Source: Bacteroidota bacterium (GTDB taxonomy: Bacteria > Bacteroidota > Bacteroidia > Chitinophagales > Saprospiraceae). Taken from it: a DNA stretch of 50,135 bases. The notes beneath the pieces were generated by a model. The model ran no database searches, was not told the DNA's origin, and was given only the letters and a program-made list of their open reading frames with translations. Numbering within the stretch: the first letter of the stretch is position 1; each line of letters begins with the position of its first letter. Of this stretch, positions 24,385 to 34,149 are shown one piece after another. The stretch spans positions 1 to 50,135 of the forward strand of contig JAKQLF010000116.1 of NCBI GenBank assembly GCA_029567325.1, in the 5' to 3' direction. The position numbers and the translations under genes are program-made.

Positions 24385-24811
24385 TATCTGTGAAGACATA
24401 AAGGATATGCTCGAGGATGAAGAAGTATTGAATCTGACTTTTGCAACTAATTTATTCATCATGCAAAGTCCGGCTGTACCTCTTGATATTGTCACTATTT
24501 ATGACACATCAGCGGGAAATCCTGATATGACATTGAATGGAGATACTACTATTTACAATAATTCTTTTCAAATCCTAATCAGAAACCAAGAATACGACGA
24601 CGCCTATGCTCTTGCTCAGGCAATAGTTGATTATCTGAACGGGAAAGCAAATGAGATTTGGAACAACACTTATTATATGCTTATATCATTATCAAGCGGA
24701 CCAAGTCAATTAGCAGGTAGTGGAGGGGTCTCCATATTACAATCGGGAAAAAGAAGAGGGCAAGTTGAACTATCAATTAATTTTAGGGTAAAGAGACAAA
24801 AATCAAGTTAA
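24377..24811 (+). CDS. Tail terminator / tail-completion protein
   Basis: A 144-residue α/β protein right before the major tail gene. It shows FATNLFIMQSPAVPLDIVTIYDT and the late strands SGGVSILQSGKRRGQVELSINFRV, common in minor capsid and tail-terminator proteins (gpU-like). It should cap the tail tube at the head end. SD AAGGAGG precedes the start inside the upstream gene. Confidence 0.7.
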   Translation: MNSICEDIKDMLEDEEVLNLTFATNLFIMQSPAVPLDIVTIYDTSAGNPDMTLNGDTTIYNNSFQILIRNQEYDDAYALAQAIVDYLNGKANEIWNNTYYMLISLSSGPSQLAGSGGVSILQSGKRRGQVELSINFRVKRQKSS

Positions 24812-24841
24812 TAATTTAAAAAACGAAAGGAGAAACGAGAA

Positions 24842-25531
24842 ATGCCAAACGTAGCAGTAACAGGAAAAGGAACAATTTTCAACAGATGGGACACAGGTAC
24901 AAGCGCTTGGGTTGCAGTTGGAAATATTAATTCCATAAGTGGACCGACAGCGAGTCGGGAAACAGTTGATGTGACAACATTAGATTCTGCAGGTGGATAC
25001 CGGGAATTCATTGGGTCACTAAGAGATGGTGGAGATGTAAGTCTATCCATGAACTTTATCATGGAAACTTATACATTAATGAAATCAGATTTTGAAAGTG
25101 ATGTACGGCAGCAATATCAAATTGTACTACCTGATGCAAGCCATACCACTTTGGAATTTGAGGGACTTGTAACAGAGTTACCGGTTGATATTCCATTGGA
25201 TGACAAAATCACGTGTGATTTAACAATTAAAATTTCAGGAGAAACAGAATTGTCAAGTGTTGATATTGTTGACTCAGTAGAAACTCTTGAAAATATTTCT
25301 GTAGCCAATGGAACTCAATTAGCTGATGCCGGGTTACCTGCAGAAGTAGAGGTAACAATGACAGATGACACAACGGATAATGTTGATGTTATTTGGAATG
25401 CCGGAACTCCGATGTATGATGGAGGAACCGCTGGAACATATGTTTTTTCAGGAACATTAGTTATGCCTGATGGTGTATTGAATGTAAATGGATTAAAAGC
25501 ATCTGTATCAGTAGTAGTTGCAGCCTTGTAA
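24842..25531 (+). CDS. Major tail tube protein with C-terminal Ig-like domain
   Basis: A 229-residue protein with the tail-tube pattern in its first 140 residues (SGPTASRETVDVTTLDSAGG; GSLRDGGDVSLSMNF) and a C-terminal domain from about 145 that reads as a bacterial Ig-like (Big_4-type) fold: ETLENISVANGTQL, VEVTMTDDTTDNVDVIWN, GTAGTYVFSGTL. Such Ig domains decorate tail surfaces and can bind carbohydrates. SD at 24825-24832. Confidence 0.87.
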   Translation: MPNVAVTGKGTIFNRWDTGTSAWVAVGNINSISGPTASRETVDVTTLDSAGGYREFIGSLRDGGDVSLSMNFIMETYTLMKSDFESDVRQQYQIVLPDASHTTLEFEGLVTELPVDIPLDDKITCDLTIKISGETELSSVDIVDSVETLENISVANGTQLADAGLPAEVEVTMTDDTTDNVDVIWNAGTPMYDGGTAGTYVFSGTLVMPDGVLNVNGLKASVSVVVAAL

Positions 25532-25621
25532 TTTTTAAAAATGAAGTAAATTAATCATATTTATTTTGTTTTTGTTTTGTGAATTTGAACTTATTTTTTA
25601 AACAATCTAATAATCAAAAAG

Positions 25622-25966
25622 ATGACAGAAGTTATTTTATACAAGAAAAACCAATATTTTATAAGTGTTGGATATTATGCATTAAAGCATACTAATCGTG
25701 AATTGGAATCAGCCGGAAAAGGTACTTTATCAATGGACAATTTAATGGGGACAGATATGGAGATTCTTGAACCACTTTTGTATTATAGTTTAGTGATGGG
25801 TCACAAATTGGAGGATAAACCCCTTGACTTGGTAAGAGATGATATGGAGTTTGTACTGAATGAATGTTTAACAGAATTCACGGAAGCACTCCCTAAATTT
25901 TTTGCAAAAAAAGAAGGGAACCAAAAGTTGGGGGAGGGCAAACCGGTACACAAGGGGAAAGGTTAG
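25622..25966 (+). CDS. Tail assembly chaperone, G-type
   Basis: A 114-residue, mostly helical protein between tail tube and tape measure, the usual place of gpG. The slip site A AAA AAA at 25906-25912 lies near its 3' end in codons FAKKEG. Without a shift it ends KPVHKGKG; with a -1 shift translation enters the T frame (25897-26400). The gene is preceded by an AT-rich 90-bp gap with no strong SD. Confidence 0.82.
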   Translation: MTEVILYKKNQYFISVGYYALKHTNRELESAGKGTLSMDNLMGTDMEILEPLLYYSLVMGHKLEDKPLDLVRDDMEFVLNECLTEFTEALPKFFAKKEGNQKLGEGKPVHKGKG

Positions 25967-26400
25967 AATTTAATTTTAATAAACTTTGTGGCATGGCAAT
26001 TTCACGGCTACATATTTCAAGTAAAGAGTTCTACGAAATGACTCCGGCAGAATTTGTGGAAGCAATAACGGATAGTGTGAGTAGAGATAAGGATTACCTA
26101 ACCACAATAGTTCAGACATTGTGGGATTCAACGAGGGTCCATATAATGTTTGACCAACTTGGAAATCCTTATTTAAAGAAACGTCCAAAAAGAGTAACAG
26201 ATGTTTTGAAGTTCCGGTGGGATTCTGAAAGGAAAGAGCAAGCACAAACTGTAGATGACATGAAAGCGATTTTAACAGCATTGCATGTGGCAAATTATGT
26301 CAATAAGAAGGGAAAACGTCATAGGATAAAAGCAGAGCGCGAAAACAAGGCAAATTTGCCTTTGTTTGATGTAAAAGGAGGAAATCATCAAGTAAAATAA
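25897..26400 (+). CDS. T domain of the G-T tail chaperone (made by -1 frameshift)
   Basis: The -1 frame is open from 25897 and runs without a stop to 26400. Its reading before the ATG at 25993 (LEFNFNKLCG) joins smoothly to MAISRLHISSKEFYEMTPAEF, the F-x-x-L-x-G...S-x-E-F-x-x-(M/L)-T-x-x-E-F pattern common in T domains. So the natural product is probably the G-T fusion made by slipping at 25906-25912, and the ATG at 25993 is internal. The fusion binds tape measure and tail tube during assembly. Confidence 0.8.
   Translation: MFCKKRREPKVGGGQTGTQGERLEFNFNKLCGMAISRLHISSKEFYEMTPAEFVEAITDSVSRDKDYLTTIVQTLWDSTRVHIMFDQLGNPYLKKRPKRVTDVLKFRWDSERKEQAQTVDDMKAILTALHVANYVNKKGKRHRIKAERENKANLPLFDVKGGNHQVK
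25906..25912 (+). promoter_or_regulatory. Programmed -1 frameshift slip site A AAA AAA
   Basis: Seven A's in the X XXY YYZ register of the G frame, followed by G, the strongest class of bacterial -1 slip site (compare A AAA AAG in dnaX). It lies in the overlap of the G and T frames, where tail chaperone genes of long-tailed phages carry such a site. Confidence 0.8.
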
Positions 26401-26440
26401 TAAAGAGCATACAACCGCGTGTAAATTAATAGGAGGGCAT

Positions 26441-29400
26441 ATGGATTTAGGAAATATTATAGCGAAATTGGGATTGGATACCACAGATTTTGAAAAAAAG
26501 ATGTCAACCATGACTACAAAGTTTAATTCTATGTCCAAGAAGATGGCCATTACCGGAGGGGCTATGTCATTAGCAGTGACAACTCCCTTATTGTTAATAG
26601 GACGTAAAATGACAATGGCGTGGGATGAAGCAATACAAGCAGAAACGAAATTGAATGCGGCAATCCTATCAACCGGAGGGGTTGCAGGGAAATCCACAAA
26701 GGAATTGATGGAGATGTCTGCAGTACTTCAGCAAAAAACAACTTTTGGAGATGATGCAATACAAGGTGCTCAAGGGCTTTTATTGACTTTTACTCAAGTA
26801 CGAGGAGAGATATATGATAAAGCGATTCCGGCAATTATGGACATGAGCACTATGTTGGGACAGGATTTACAAAGCTCAGCTGTATTAGTTGGAAAAGCAT
26901 TGAATGACCCAATAAAAGGTATGACCAATTTAAGAAGAGTTGGTGTTTCTTTTACAGAGGAACAAATCAACCTGACAAAGAAACTTGTAGCAGAGGGAAA
27001 AATACAAGAAGCTCAACAAATAATCCTGAATGAATTACAGGTTGAGTTTGGAGGGCAGGCTGAAGCTGCAGCTAAAAAGGGATTAGGTCCAATGAAGCAA
27101 ATGCAAAACAATTTGGGAGATTTAATGGAGCAATTTGGAAAGATAATAGTTGAAGGTTTAACTCCCTTTTTTAATTGGCTTTCAAAATTAGTTGTAAAAT
27201 TTCAATCACTGTCAGAACCAACTAAAAAGTTTATTGTTGTATTAGCATCTATTGTTGCTGCGGTTGGTCCCTTATTGCTTGGACTTGCCGGAATAGTGAG
27301 AGTGATTCCTTATGTGGTTCAAGGATTTAAAGCTATGCAAGGAGCAGTGGCCGCATTAAATAAAACATTAATGTCCAATCCATATTTAGCAATCGCTGCA
27401 GCTGTTCTTGTATTAGCAATCGCAATAACTAAATATGTCAAAGAGGGAAGTGCCGCCGAAAAGATGCACAAAAGAGTGTCTGCAGCGGTTGAAAATACAA
27501 GGGGTCAAGTCATGGCGGAACAAGATGCTTTGAATAAATCTTTTGAAGCATTAAAAAACAATAATACCAAACAGGATGAACGGGCAAGATTGATAAAAGA
27601 AATCAACGAGAGATACGGAGAATATTTGCCAAAATTATTGACAGACAAAACATCTACAATTGAACTTGCACAAGCTCAATCAATTTTAAACAATCAGATT
27701 GCTCAGGGCATTATCTTGAAAAGTAAGAATGCTACTATTGAAGAGGAAACTGTTGGAATTCTTGAAACTCAAAAAGAAGCCCTGACCAATATACAATCCA
27801 CTTTAATTAAGAACGGATGGAGTGCAGCTCAAGCCAACGCAGGCATGAATAAATTAACAGCCTCACTACGAAAGGGAGATACATTTCAAGCTGCATTCCA
27901 AAACTCTTTAGGATTGACAACTTTACAAGTAACTGAAATGGCTGGTTCTTTTGATTGGGCTTCCGGAAAAACATCAAGCCTGATGGACTATATGTATGAT
28001 TTGTCAGGAGCTTTGCAAGATGAGAAAAATGTGATAGCAGGGGTTGGAAGTATGTATGACATTCTTCTTAATTCATTTACCACTCCTATTTCAACTCCTG
28101 TACCTACAGGAGGGCTTGGAGATGAAGATGCTCCCCCAACTACTGCTTTGAATGCCTACCAAAAACTAACCAAAGCAATTGGAGATTATAAAGAACAATT
28201 ACAATCACTAACTACTTTGGCATATCAAGGAAATATATCGGATGCGGATGCTGAGAAAATTCCCAAAATAAAAAAGGAACTTGAAATACTTGAGGCACAG
28301 AAAAAACAAATTGATGAAAGTTGGATTCAGTCTTCAGGGGAAGTAAAACAAGCCTTCGACCAAGACTTGGAAAATATGTCTAAATCAAGACAAGAATACA
28401 ATAAATCGGAAAAAGATTTATTGGATTCCCAATTTGCGGAAAGATACACTCAATTGGATGAAATGTACAAGTTTGAGTCTTTGATGTATTCCGATAATGC
28501 CGAACAAAAATCTATTATTGATGCTCAATATTATGCAAGGAGGGAACAATTGGATTCTGAGTACATGCTTCAATCACAGGTTATATTGGACAAGATTAAT
28601 CAAGAAAATGCTCAATCATACGCCGATTCTTACGAAATTAGACGACAGGCAGATTTTGAAAATCTACAGGAACAGATGGCTATTATGGATAAAGGGGAAT
28701 GTGCCTATGAGGAATACCTTGATAACAGGGCTACTGATGATGAGTCGTACTATGCATATGTAAGCAGATTGTCAAAATCTTCTTTAACATCACAGATTGC
28801 TGATTTTAAGGCTGCCAAAAAAGAACATGACAAGACTTTTTTGGAAATAGCAGGGGAAGCAAAAGAAGCAAAGGAGGAAAAGACATACGATTTTAGCGGA
28901 GATTCAACCAATTTTATTACAAGTATTCCTGACTCTATTATGGTTGCCATTCAAAGCATGAAAGAATTAAAAGCAACTTATTCAGATACAATGGCCTCGT
29001 TAAATGAACAATGGAAATCGGGGTCCTTATCATATCAGGAATATGTTGATAAAATGAAAGAGGCAACTGCTTCTTTTGAAGAGGATTCTAAAAAAATTGG
29101 CTTTGGTAAAACGATAATAAATAGTTTAGCGGAACTTCTTATTACTGTAGGTAAATCTGTTATGGCAATAGGGTTGGCAACGGATGCCATGAAACAGGCT
29201 TTTGAAAATCCATACATAGCCATTGCAGCCGGGGCTGCTGCTATTGCAACAGGTATGATATTGAAGTCTGTATTCCAAGGATTAGAAACGGGAGGAACAG
29301 TAACAAAATCAGGAGCATTTCTTGTTGGTGAAAGTGGTCCTGAATTGGTAAATTTAAAAGCAGGAGCTGCAGTAACTCCAAATCATTTATTAGGAGCGTC

Positions 29401-29503
29401 AGGGAATTCTAATACTTTGGTCACACGAATATCCGGTAGAGATTTGGAAATAATATTACAAAGAACAAATTCACAAACCACTAATAGAAGGGGTCGAGGA
29501 TAA
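26441..29503 (+). CDS. Tail tape measure protein
   Basis: A 1020-residue protein, the longest before the baseplate gene. It has N-terminal helices (MDLGNIIAKLGLDTTDFEKK), hydrophobic segments near residues 30-55, 265-290 and 300-330, long coiled-coil regions with repeated Ala/Gln/Glu (about 350-860), and a Gly/Ala-rich segment (about 920-945) close to the end. It sets tail length and is ejected ahead of DNA. By the rule of about 0.15 nm per residue, the tail would be roughly 150 nm. SD AGGAGGG directly before the start. The stop overlaps the next ATG (TAATG). Confidence 0.92.
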   Translation: MDLGNIIAKLGLDTTDFEKKMSTMTTKFNSMSKKMAITGGAMSLAVTTPLLLIGRKMTMAWDEAIQAETKLNAAILSTGGVAGKSTKELMEMSAVLQQKTTFGDDAIQGAQGLLLTFTQVRGEIYDKAIPAIMDMSTMLGQDLQSSAVLVGKALNDPIKGMTNLRRVGVSFTEEQINLTKKLVAEGKIQEAQQIILNELQVEFGGQAEAAAKKGLGPMKQMQNNLGDLMEQFGKIIVEGLTPFFNWLSKLVVKFQSLSEPTKKFIVVLASIVAAVGPLLLGLAGIVRVIPYVVQGFKAMQGAVAALNKTLMSNPYLAIAAAVLVLAIAITKYVKEGSAAEKMHKRVSAAVENTRGQVMAEQDALNKSFEALKNNNTKQDERARLIKEINERYGEYLPKLLTDKTSTIELAQAQSILNNQIAQGIILKSKNATIEEETVGILETQKEALTNIQSTLIKNGWSAAQANAGMNKLTASLRKGDTFQAAFQNSLGLTTLQVTEMAGSFDWASGKTSSLMDYMYDLSGALQDEKNVIAGVGSMYDILLNSFTTPISTPVPTGGLGDEDAPPTTALNAYQKLTKAIGDYKEQLQSLTTLAYQGNISDADAEKIPKIKKELEILEAQKKQIDESWIQSSGEVKQAFDQDLENMSKSRQEYNKSEKDLLDSQFAERYTQLDEMYKFESLMYSDNAEQKSIIDAQYYARREQLDSEYMLQSQVILDKINQENAQSYADSYEIRRQADFENLQEQMAIMDKGECAYEEYLDNRATDDESYYAYVSRLSKSSLTSQIADFKAAKKEHDKTFLEIAGEAKEAKEEKTYDFSGDSTNFITSIPDSIMVAIQSMKELKATYSDTMASLNEQWKSGSLSYQEYVDKMKEATASFEEDSKKIGFGKTIINSLAELLITVGKSVMAIGLATDAMKQAFENPYIAIAAGAAAIATGMILKSVFQGLETGGTVTKSGAFLVGESGPELVNLKAGAAVTPNHLLGASGNSNTLVTRISGRDLEIILQRTNSQTTNRRGRG

Positions 29504-32500
29504 TGAAACGAATATTTACAGCGGGGTTTAATAGTGCTTTTTTACCTTATAAGTATAGGATTATTGAGGTGGCACGAACGGATGCTTCAGATATTATACC
29601 GGCAACTCTTTGGGGGGATATGGGGATGAATGTTGGTTTTTTGTCTGATGATTTGTTTGAGGGACCAACTAATACTACTACTATCATTGAAGCAGACTCT
29701 ACTGTAGATAATGCTGCAAGACTTGCCGCTGCCTTTGTAGCAGGTGGAAAAAATGATTGGTATTTACCTTCTTTGGATGAATTACAGTTGATTTATGATA
29801 ATAAGACAATTATACCTGCTCTAAATACAACTACTCCTTATTGGTGTTCCTCAGAAGTGGCAGGAGGAAAAGCCCCTTCACTTTTGATGTCCAATGGTAC
29901 TATTTCTAATGATTTTAAAGCATGGTATCGAGGTGTTCGTTGTATCAGGGCATACTATACAAATAATCTACCTAATATAGGGCAGGCAGGGGCAGGGCAG
30001 GGTATAATTATATACATACAAGAACTCGCTGAAATATCACATGAAATCAATATATACGATAGGGATGAAGATGGAGATGACCCCGATGTGTTGACATTAG
30101 AAACTCCGGGGTACGAAGTTAGATGGAATACAGGCACGAGTGATGTTATTTCTTGTGGTATAATTGAGTCAGAATGTAGTATATACATCCGAAATATCAG
30201 TGATGTATTGAGGTCGTTCCTGAATTCATTGGTCAATGCTGCAGAATATAGGTACATTGTAGAAATAAAGAAAAATGAAAAATTGTGGTGGTTTGGTATT
30301 TTATTGCCTGATTTCAGTGGAATTGAAGATTTACCTAACAGTAGTATTGAGTTATCTGCAGTTGATGGTCTTGCTTACTTAAATCACATTGAAGCATCTG
30401 ATATAAACCACGTTGATGAGTGGATTGGAGAGACTCATACATGGGATTATTTGAATGATTTGAAATACATGGGTGTTTTGGGGGATATTTTGTACGGATT
30501 GAAAAGATTGCCAACTTCAGATTTATTTTGGAAACAAACAGAAGCAGAAGATAAAGAAACTAAATTTCTATATGTTCATACAGAGTGGTTTGGAGAAGGG
30601 ATGTTGGAAACAGATGAACCAATGGAAAAGGCATTTGTTATGCCATATCAAGGAAAAGTATGTTGGGGAACAAAAAGTATTGAAACAGGTTATAATGGAA
30701 CAGAGATAGAAGTAATTACGTATCAAAATTACAGAGATGTGATACAACACATCCTAACTCGTTTTCGTGCCGTTTTGATATTGCAAAATGGAGCGTGGTA
30801 TATCATACAAAGAGAATGTCTAATTTCAGGGTCAGACATTACCTATCACACATATAGGCGGGAACCCTTGAGACAATCCCCTGCTGTTCCTGATTGGACA
30901 GCATTGCCTTCAACCGTATCAGAAAAAACATATAAATCATTCTCACCCACATCCGAAAGATATCGTTCTGCCGGAAATTTCAATTATTTACCCGGTTTAT
31001 TATCAGCCAAGGTTAAATATGTGGCAGGGGATAATATGAATACAGATAGTTTGGTTCCTTGGAACTATCAACCTGAAGTACAGTATTCAACAATTCCATT
31101 AGAAGCTGGTGCAGATAATTTTTTGCAAATAAAAGTAGGTTTTGAACAAGAGTTTTCAAGTCCTGCTGAGTTTCCTGAATGTGGTTTCTTCAGAGCAATA
31201 CCAAGATACCGTGTTTATTGTAAAGTTGGAACAAAATGGTGGAATGGCACAGCTTGGCAATCAGCGGAAACGTATCAACTCATTGAGGGAACTCGTTTGG
31301 AATATAGTGCAGAAATGTACAATCAAGGAGCATTATTCAACGAAACAGACCCACAAGATTCAGGAGTTGAGACGACTCTTTACGGAATGCATTGGACTGA
31401 TATAAATACAGGTTGGGTATGTGGTGCTCAGGGAGTAATTAGAAGAACACAGAACGCAGGAGAAACAACTTGGGCAGCGGTACAATCAGGGGTTTCTGTA
31501 ACATTAAGAGCAATTCAATTTCCGTCATTTTATATAGGTTATGTGGTTGGTTATGGAGGAACAATACTAAAGACATCAAATAGTGGAACATTTACACAGC
31601 TTAATTCAGGAACGACTAAGAATTTGAATGGTGTTTATTTTTTCAATAATACCACAGGTTGGGTATGTGGGGATGATGGACTGATTCGTAAAACATTGAA
31701 TGGCGGAGCAACTTGGACTACTCAAGTATCAGGAACAACGTATGCCTTGAATAGTATTCATTTTATTGATACTTATAAGGGGTGGGCATGTGGTGCTCAT
31801 GGGACTGTTCTTAAAACTGTAGATGGAGGGACAACATGGACAACAGAAAATATTGGAGGATATACAATAGGTTTAAATAGCATAAGAGCACATATATACG
31901 CTGAGGATGGGCATACATGGGTTTTATGTTGCGGAGATGATGGATACTTATTTGCCTTTGAACAAACGATGTGGGGTGTAATTGATTTAGAAACTGATGC
32001 CAACCTGTATAATGTGTGGGGATATTCGGACACCTATAATCCAATCCAATATTTATGTGGTTCAAATGGAGCAGTTTTCAAGACTGAAAATAACGGAGGA
32101 ACATGGTCAGAATTAAATGTATCAACTGATGAAGAGTTGTATGCTGTATATTTTCAACCGTTCAATCATCAAAAAGGGTATGTGGCAGGTTCTACAGGCT
32201 TTTTATCAAATACGATTGATGGAGGAAGTACATGGATGGCACAAATCACAGACCCTGGCATTATTGAGTCATTGACAGGGACACAGGTAACCTTTGAACA
32301 GAATACGATTGATATACCTGAAAATGGTGTTTGTTTATTCAAAATAATGTTACACGATTTCATTTTTGAGTACATACAACATGGTTCCACATTGACATTC
32401 ATTGCATTGCCCTCAATTACAATAGATGAAGGTAATCATTATCTCATCTATATAAAAGATAACATCGGCCCTGTGAATTGGGTTGAATATGAAGCAATTA

Positions 32501-34143
32501 ATGAGCATTCAGAGGACTACAATGTAACGTATGAGGAGCAAGATTCCATGTTTGGTTCAGCGCAGACAATATATGGAAATTATATAACACCTACGGGTGC
32601 CAAGTGGGGGAAAGGGTTTGACAGTGATATGAATTTGTATTTCAATCAGGTTTTGGTTGAAGAAATAGTACAGAATCAAAATCATGCTTTATTGTTGTTC
32701 AGCGGTGAATTGCATGACCGCAGTAATTCGCAGTTGGTACCGATTCATGCCTTGCAGTTTGGTTTCAAGGGATGGCAATACAGGTTTTTCCTCAACCAAA
32801 TATCATACAATCCTGTGATGGAAAGCTATTCAGGAGACTGGATTGAAATAAGCAGAACAAGGCTAAGAATCAGCCATCAAACAAGTGGTGGGGATGTATT
32901 CGTGGACATAGATTTAAGTCCACAAACACCTACTGAAAAATTACCAAGATTTAACTTGGATATTTTAGAACTCAATAAGATACCAAGAAAAAAACAACTT
33001 CATGTTATCCCTGAAGGGATTCATGCTGTAATGATAGATGAAGATGGAACGCTGTGTAAGAAAACAGCAGAGGGGGTTGTCAGCACCTATAAACAAGTTG
33101 ATGGATGTAGCATTGGGCAGTCTGTTATTGGAGGAGTCAGAACAAAAGTATTCATTGATGAAACCCTTGCTGTTCCTGAGTTTTTTCAATACAAAGTTGA
33201 TATTGAGGATTTTGTGGTTGATGGGGATGTTGAAGTGGCAGGGGAAATGGAAATCACTGAGGAAACAGAAGGGGGAAGTGGTACTCAGGTTCAGACTGAT
33301 TGGGAACAGGATGATGAAGAAGCTGTTGATTTTCTCAAAAACAAACCTACGATTCCAACAAAAACAAGCGACATAACAAACGATAGTAATTTTATTATTG
33401 ATGCTTCTTATGTTCATACGGACAATAATTACAGTAATACTGAAAAACAAAAGGTTGCCGATTGCGAAATGATGCGTGACATTATGTCTGATGCTTCCAA
33501 AGGCATTTATTTTTATGATAATTTTTTATATGCAAAAACAGCCACGGCAGTCGGGCAGGTTGGCTTGTCTTATTACTCACTTGCCAATTCTGCAAGAAGC
33601 TCTATCTCTGTACTTGATACGGGGTTTGGTAAGAAGCGTTGTTTGAATCTAAATACATATACGAATGCTGCGGGGGATTCCATGGTGAATGCCTTGGTAT
33701 CAGTAGTGCCAAGCTACGGAGTAATGAATTTTGAAACACGAATAAAAATACCTGTATTGTCAGCGGCTGCCCAAAGGTTCGTATGTTACAATGGATTACA
33801 GGGCGGAATCACTTCATCACCAAGCGACTACATGCGTTTCGAATATCTCGATACATTGAACTCGGGAAAGTTTCTTTGTTCTACTTGTGTGGGTGGAGTT
33901 TCGTCAACTGCTGACAGCCTAATCACTGTGGTTGCTGATACATGGTACATTTTGAAAATAGTTAGTAATTCAGACGCCAGCTCAATGGCGTTCTATATTA
34001 ATGGAAACTTAGTTGCAACTATTACAACAAATATACCATCTGCCGTTGACTTACATACAGTTAATCAGATAATCAAGTCAATCGGAACTACTCAGCGTGA
34101 TTTATATGTTGATTTCATTAAATTTTACCAAAAATACAATTAA
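29503..34143 (+). CDS. Mosaic baseplate hub / receptor-binding protein
   Basis: A 1546-residue mosaic protein. Domains in order: a DUF1566-like C-type-lectin-type domain at about 30-150 (DWYLPSLDELQLIYDN; WYRGVRCIRA); a tail hub/baseplate region at about 165-630 (WWFGILLPD; IELSAVDGLAYLNHIEA); a YCF48/BNR-type β-propeller at about 636-919 with repeats such as GWVCGDDGLIRKT and GGATWTTQ; a connector; a fibre segment with EEAVDFLKNKPTIPTKTSDI near 1265-1290; and a C-terminal LamG/concanavalin-like lectin domain at about 1334-1546. It should join tail tip and host-surface binding. Start overlaps the tape measure stop. Confidence 0.83.
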   Translation: MKRIFTAGFNSAFLPYKYRIIEVARTDASDIIPATLWGDMGMNVGFLSDDLFEGPTNTTTIIEADSTVDNAARLAAAFVAGGKNDWYLPSLDELQLIYDNKTIIPALNTTTPYWCSSEVAGGKAPSLLMSNGTISNDFKAWYRGVRCIRAYYTNNLPNIGQAGAGQGIIIYIQELAEISHEINIYDRDEDGDDPDVLTLETPGYEVRWNTGTSDVISCGIIESECSIYIRNISDVLRSFLNSLVNAAEYRYIVEIKKNEKLWWFGILLPDFSGIEDLPNSSIELSAVDGLAYLNHIEASDINHVDEWIGETHTWDYLNDLKYMGVLGDILYGLKRLPTSDLFWKQTEAEDKETKFLYVHTEWFGEGMLETDEPMEKAFVMPYQGKVCWGTKSIETGYNGTEIEVITYQNYRDVIQHILTRFRAVLILQNGAWYIIQRECLISGSDITYHTYRREPLRQSPAVPDWTALPSTVSEKTYKSFSPTSERYRSAGNFNYLPGLLSAKVKYVAGDNMNTDSLVPWNYQPEVQYSTIPLEAGADNFLQIKVGFEQEFSSPAEFPECGFFRAIPRYRVYCKVGTKWWNGTAWQSAETYQLIEGTRLEYSAEMYNQGALFNETDPQDSGVETTLYGMHWTDINTGWVCGAQGVIRRTQNAGETTWAAVQSGVSVTLRAIQFPSFYIGYVVGYGGTILKTSNSGTFTQLNSGTTKNLNGVYFFNNTTGWVCGDDGLIRKTLNGGATWTTQVSGTTYALNSIHFIDTYKGWACGAHGTVLKTVDGGTTWTTENIGGYTIGLNSIRAHIYAEDGHTWVLCCGDDGYLFAFEQTMWGVIDLETDANLYNVWGYSDTYNPIQYLCGSNGAVFKTENNGGTWSELNVSTDEELYAVYFQPFNHQKGYVAGSTGFLSNTIDGGSTWMAQITDPGIIESLTGTQVTFEQNTIDIPENGVCLFKIMLHDFIFEYIQHGSTLTFIALPSITIDEGNHYLIYIKDNIGPVNWVEYEAINEHSEDYNVTYEEQDSMFGSAQTIYGNYITPTGAKWGKGFDSDMNLYFNQVLVEEIVQNQNHALLLFSGELHDRSNSQLVPIHALQFGFKGWQYRFFLNQISYNPVMESYSGDWIEISRTRLRISHQTSGGDVFVDIDLSPQTPTEKLPRFNLDILELNKIPRKKQLHVIPEGIHAVMIDEDGTLCKKTAEGVVSTYKQVDGCSIGQSVIGGVRTKVFIDETLAVPEFFQYKVDIEDFVVDGDVEVAGEMEITEETEGGSGTQVQTDWEQDDEEAVDFLKNKPTIPTKTSDITNDSNFIIDASYVHTDNNYSNTEKQKVADCEMMRDIMSDASKGIYFYDNFLYAKTATAVGQVGLSYYSLANSARSSISVLDTGFGKKRCLNLNTYTNAAGDSMVNALVSVVPSYGVMNFETRIKIPVLSAAAQRFVCYNGLQGGITSSPSDYMRFEYLDTLNSGKFLCSTCVGGVSSTADSLITVVADTWYILKIVSNSDASSMAFYINGNLVATITTNIPSAVDLHTVNQIIKSIGTTQRDLYVDFIKFYQKYN

Positions 34144-34149
34144 TACAAT

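Noticed and set aside
26272-26697. A 141-codon open frame on the minus strand over the tail chaperone and tape measure starts
   Set aside because: Antisense to two firmly assigned genes and without protein-like composition or an SD site.
32965-33450. A 161-codon open frame on the minus strand inside the tail-tip gene
   Set aside because: It lies fully within a well-supported large gene, has no start signal and a Cys/Ile/Phe-rich composition typical of an antisense shadow.
29503-34143. A diversity-generating retroelement acting on the tail-tip C-terminus
   Set aside because: No reverse transcriptase gene and no near-copy template of the C-terminal region were found in the window.
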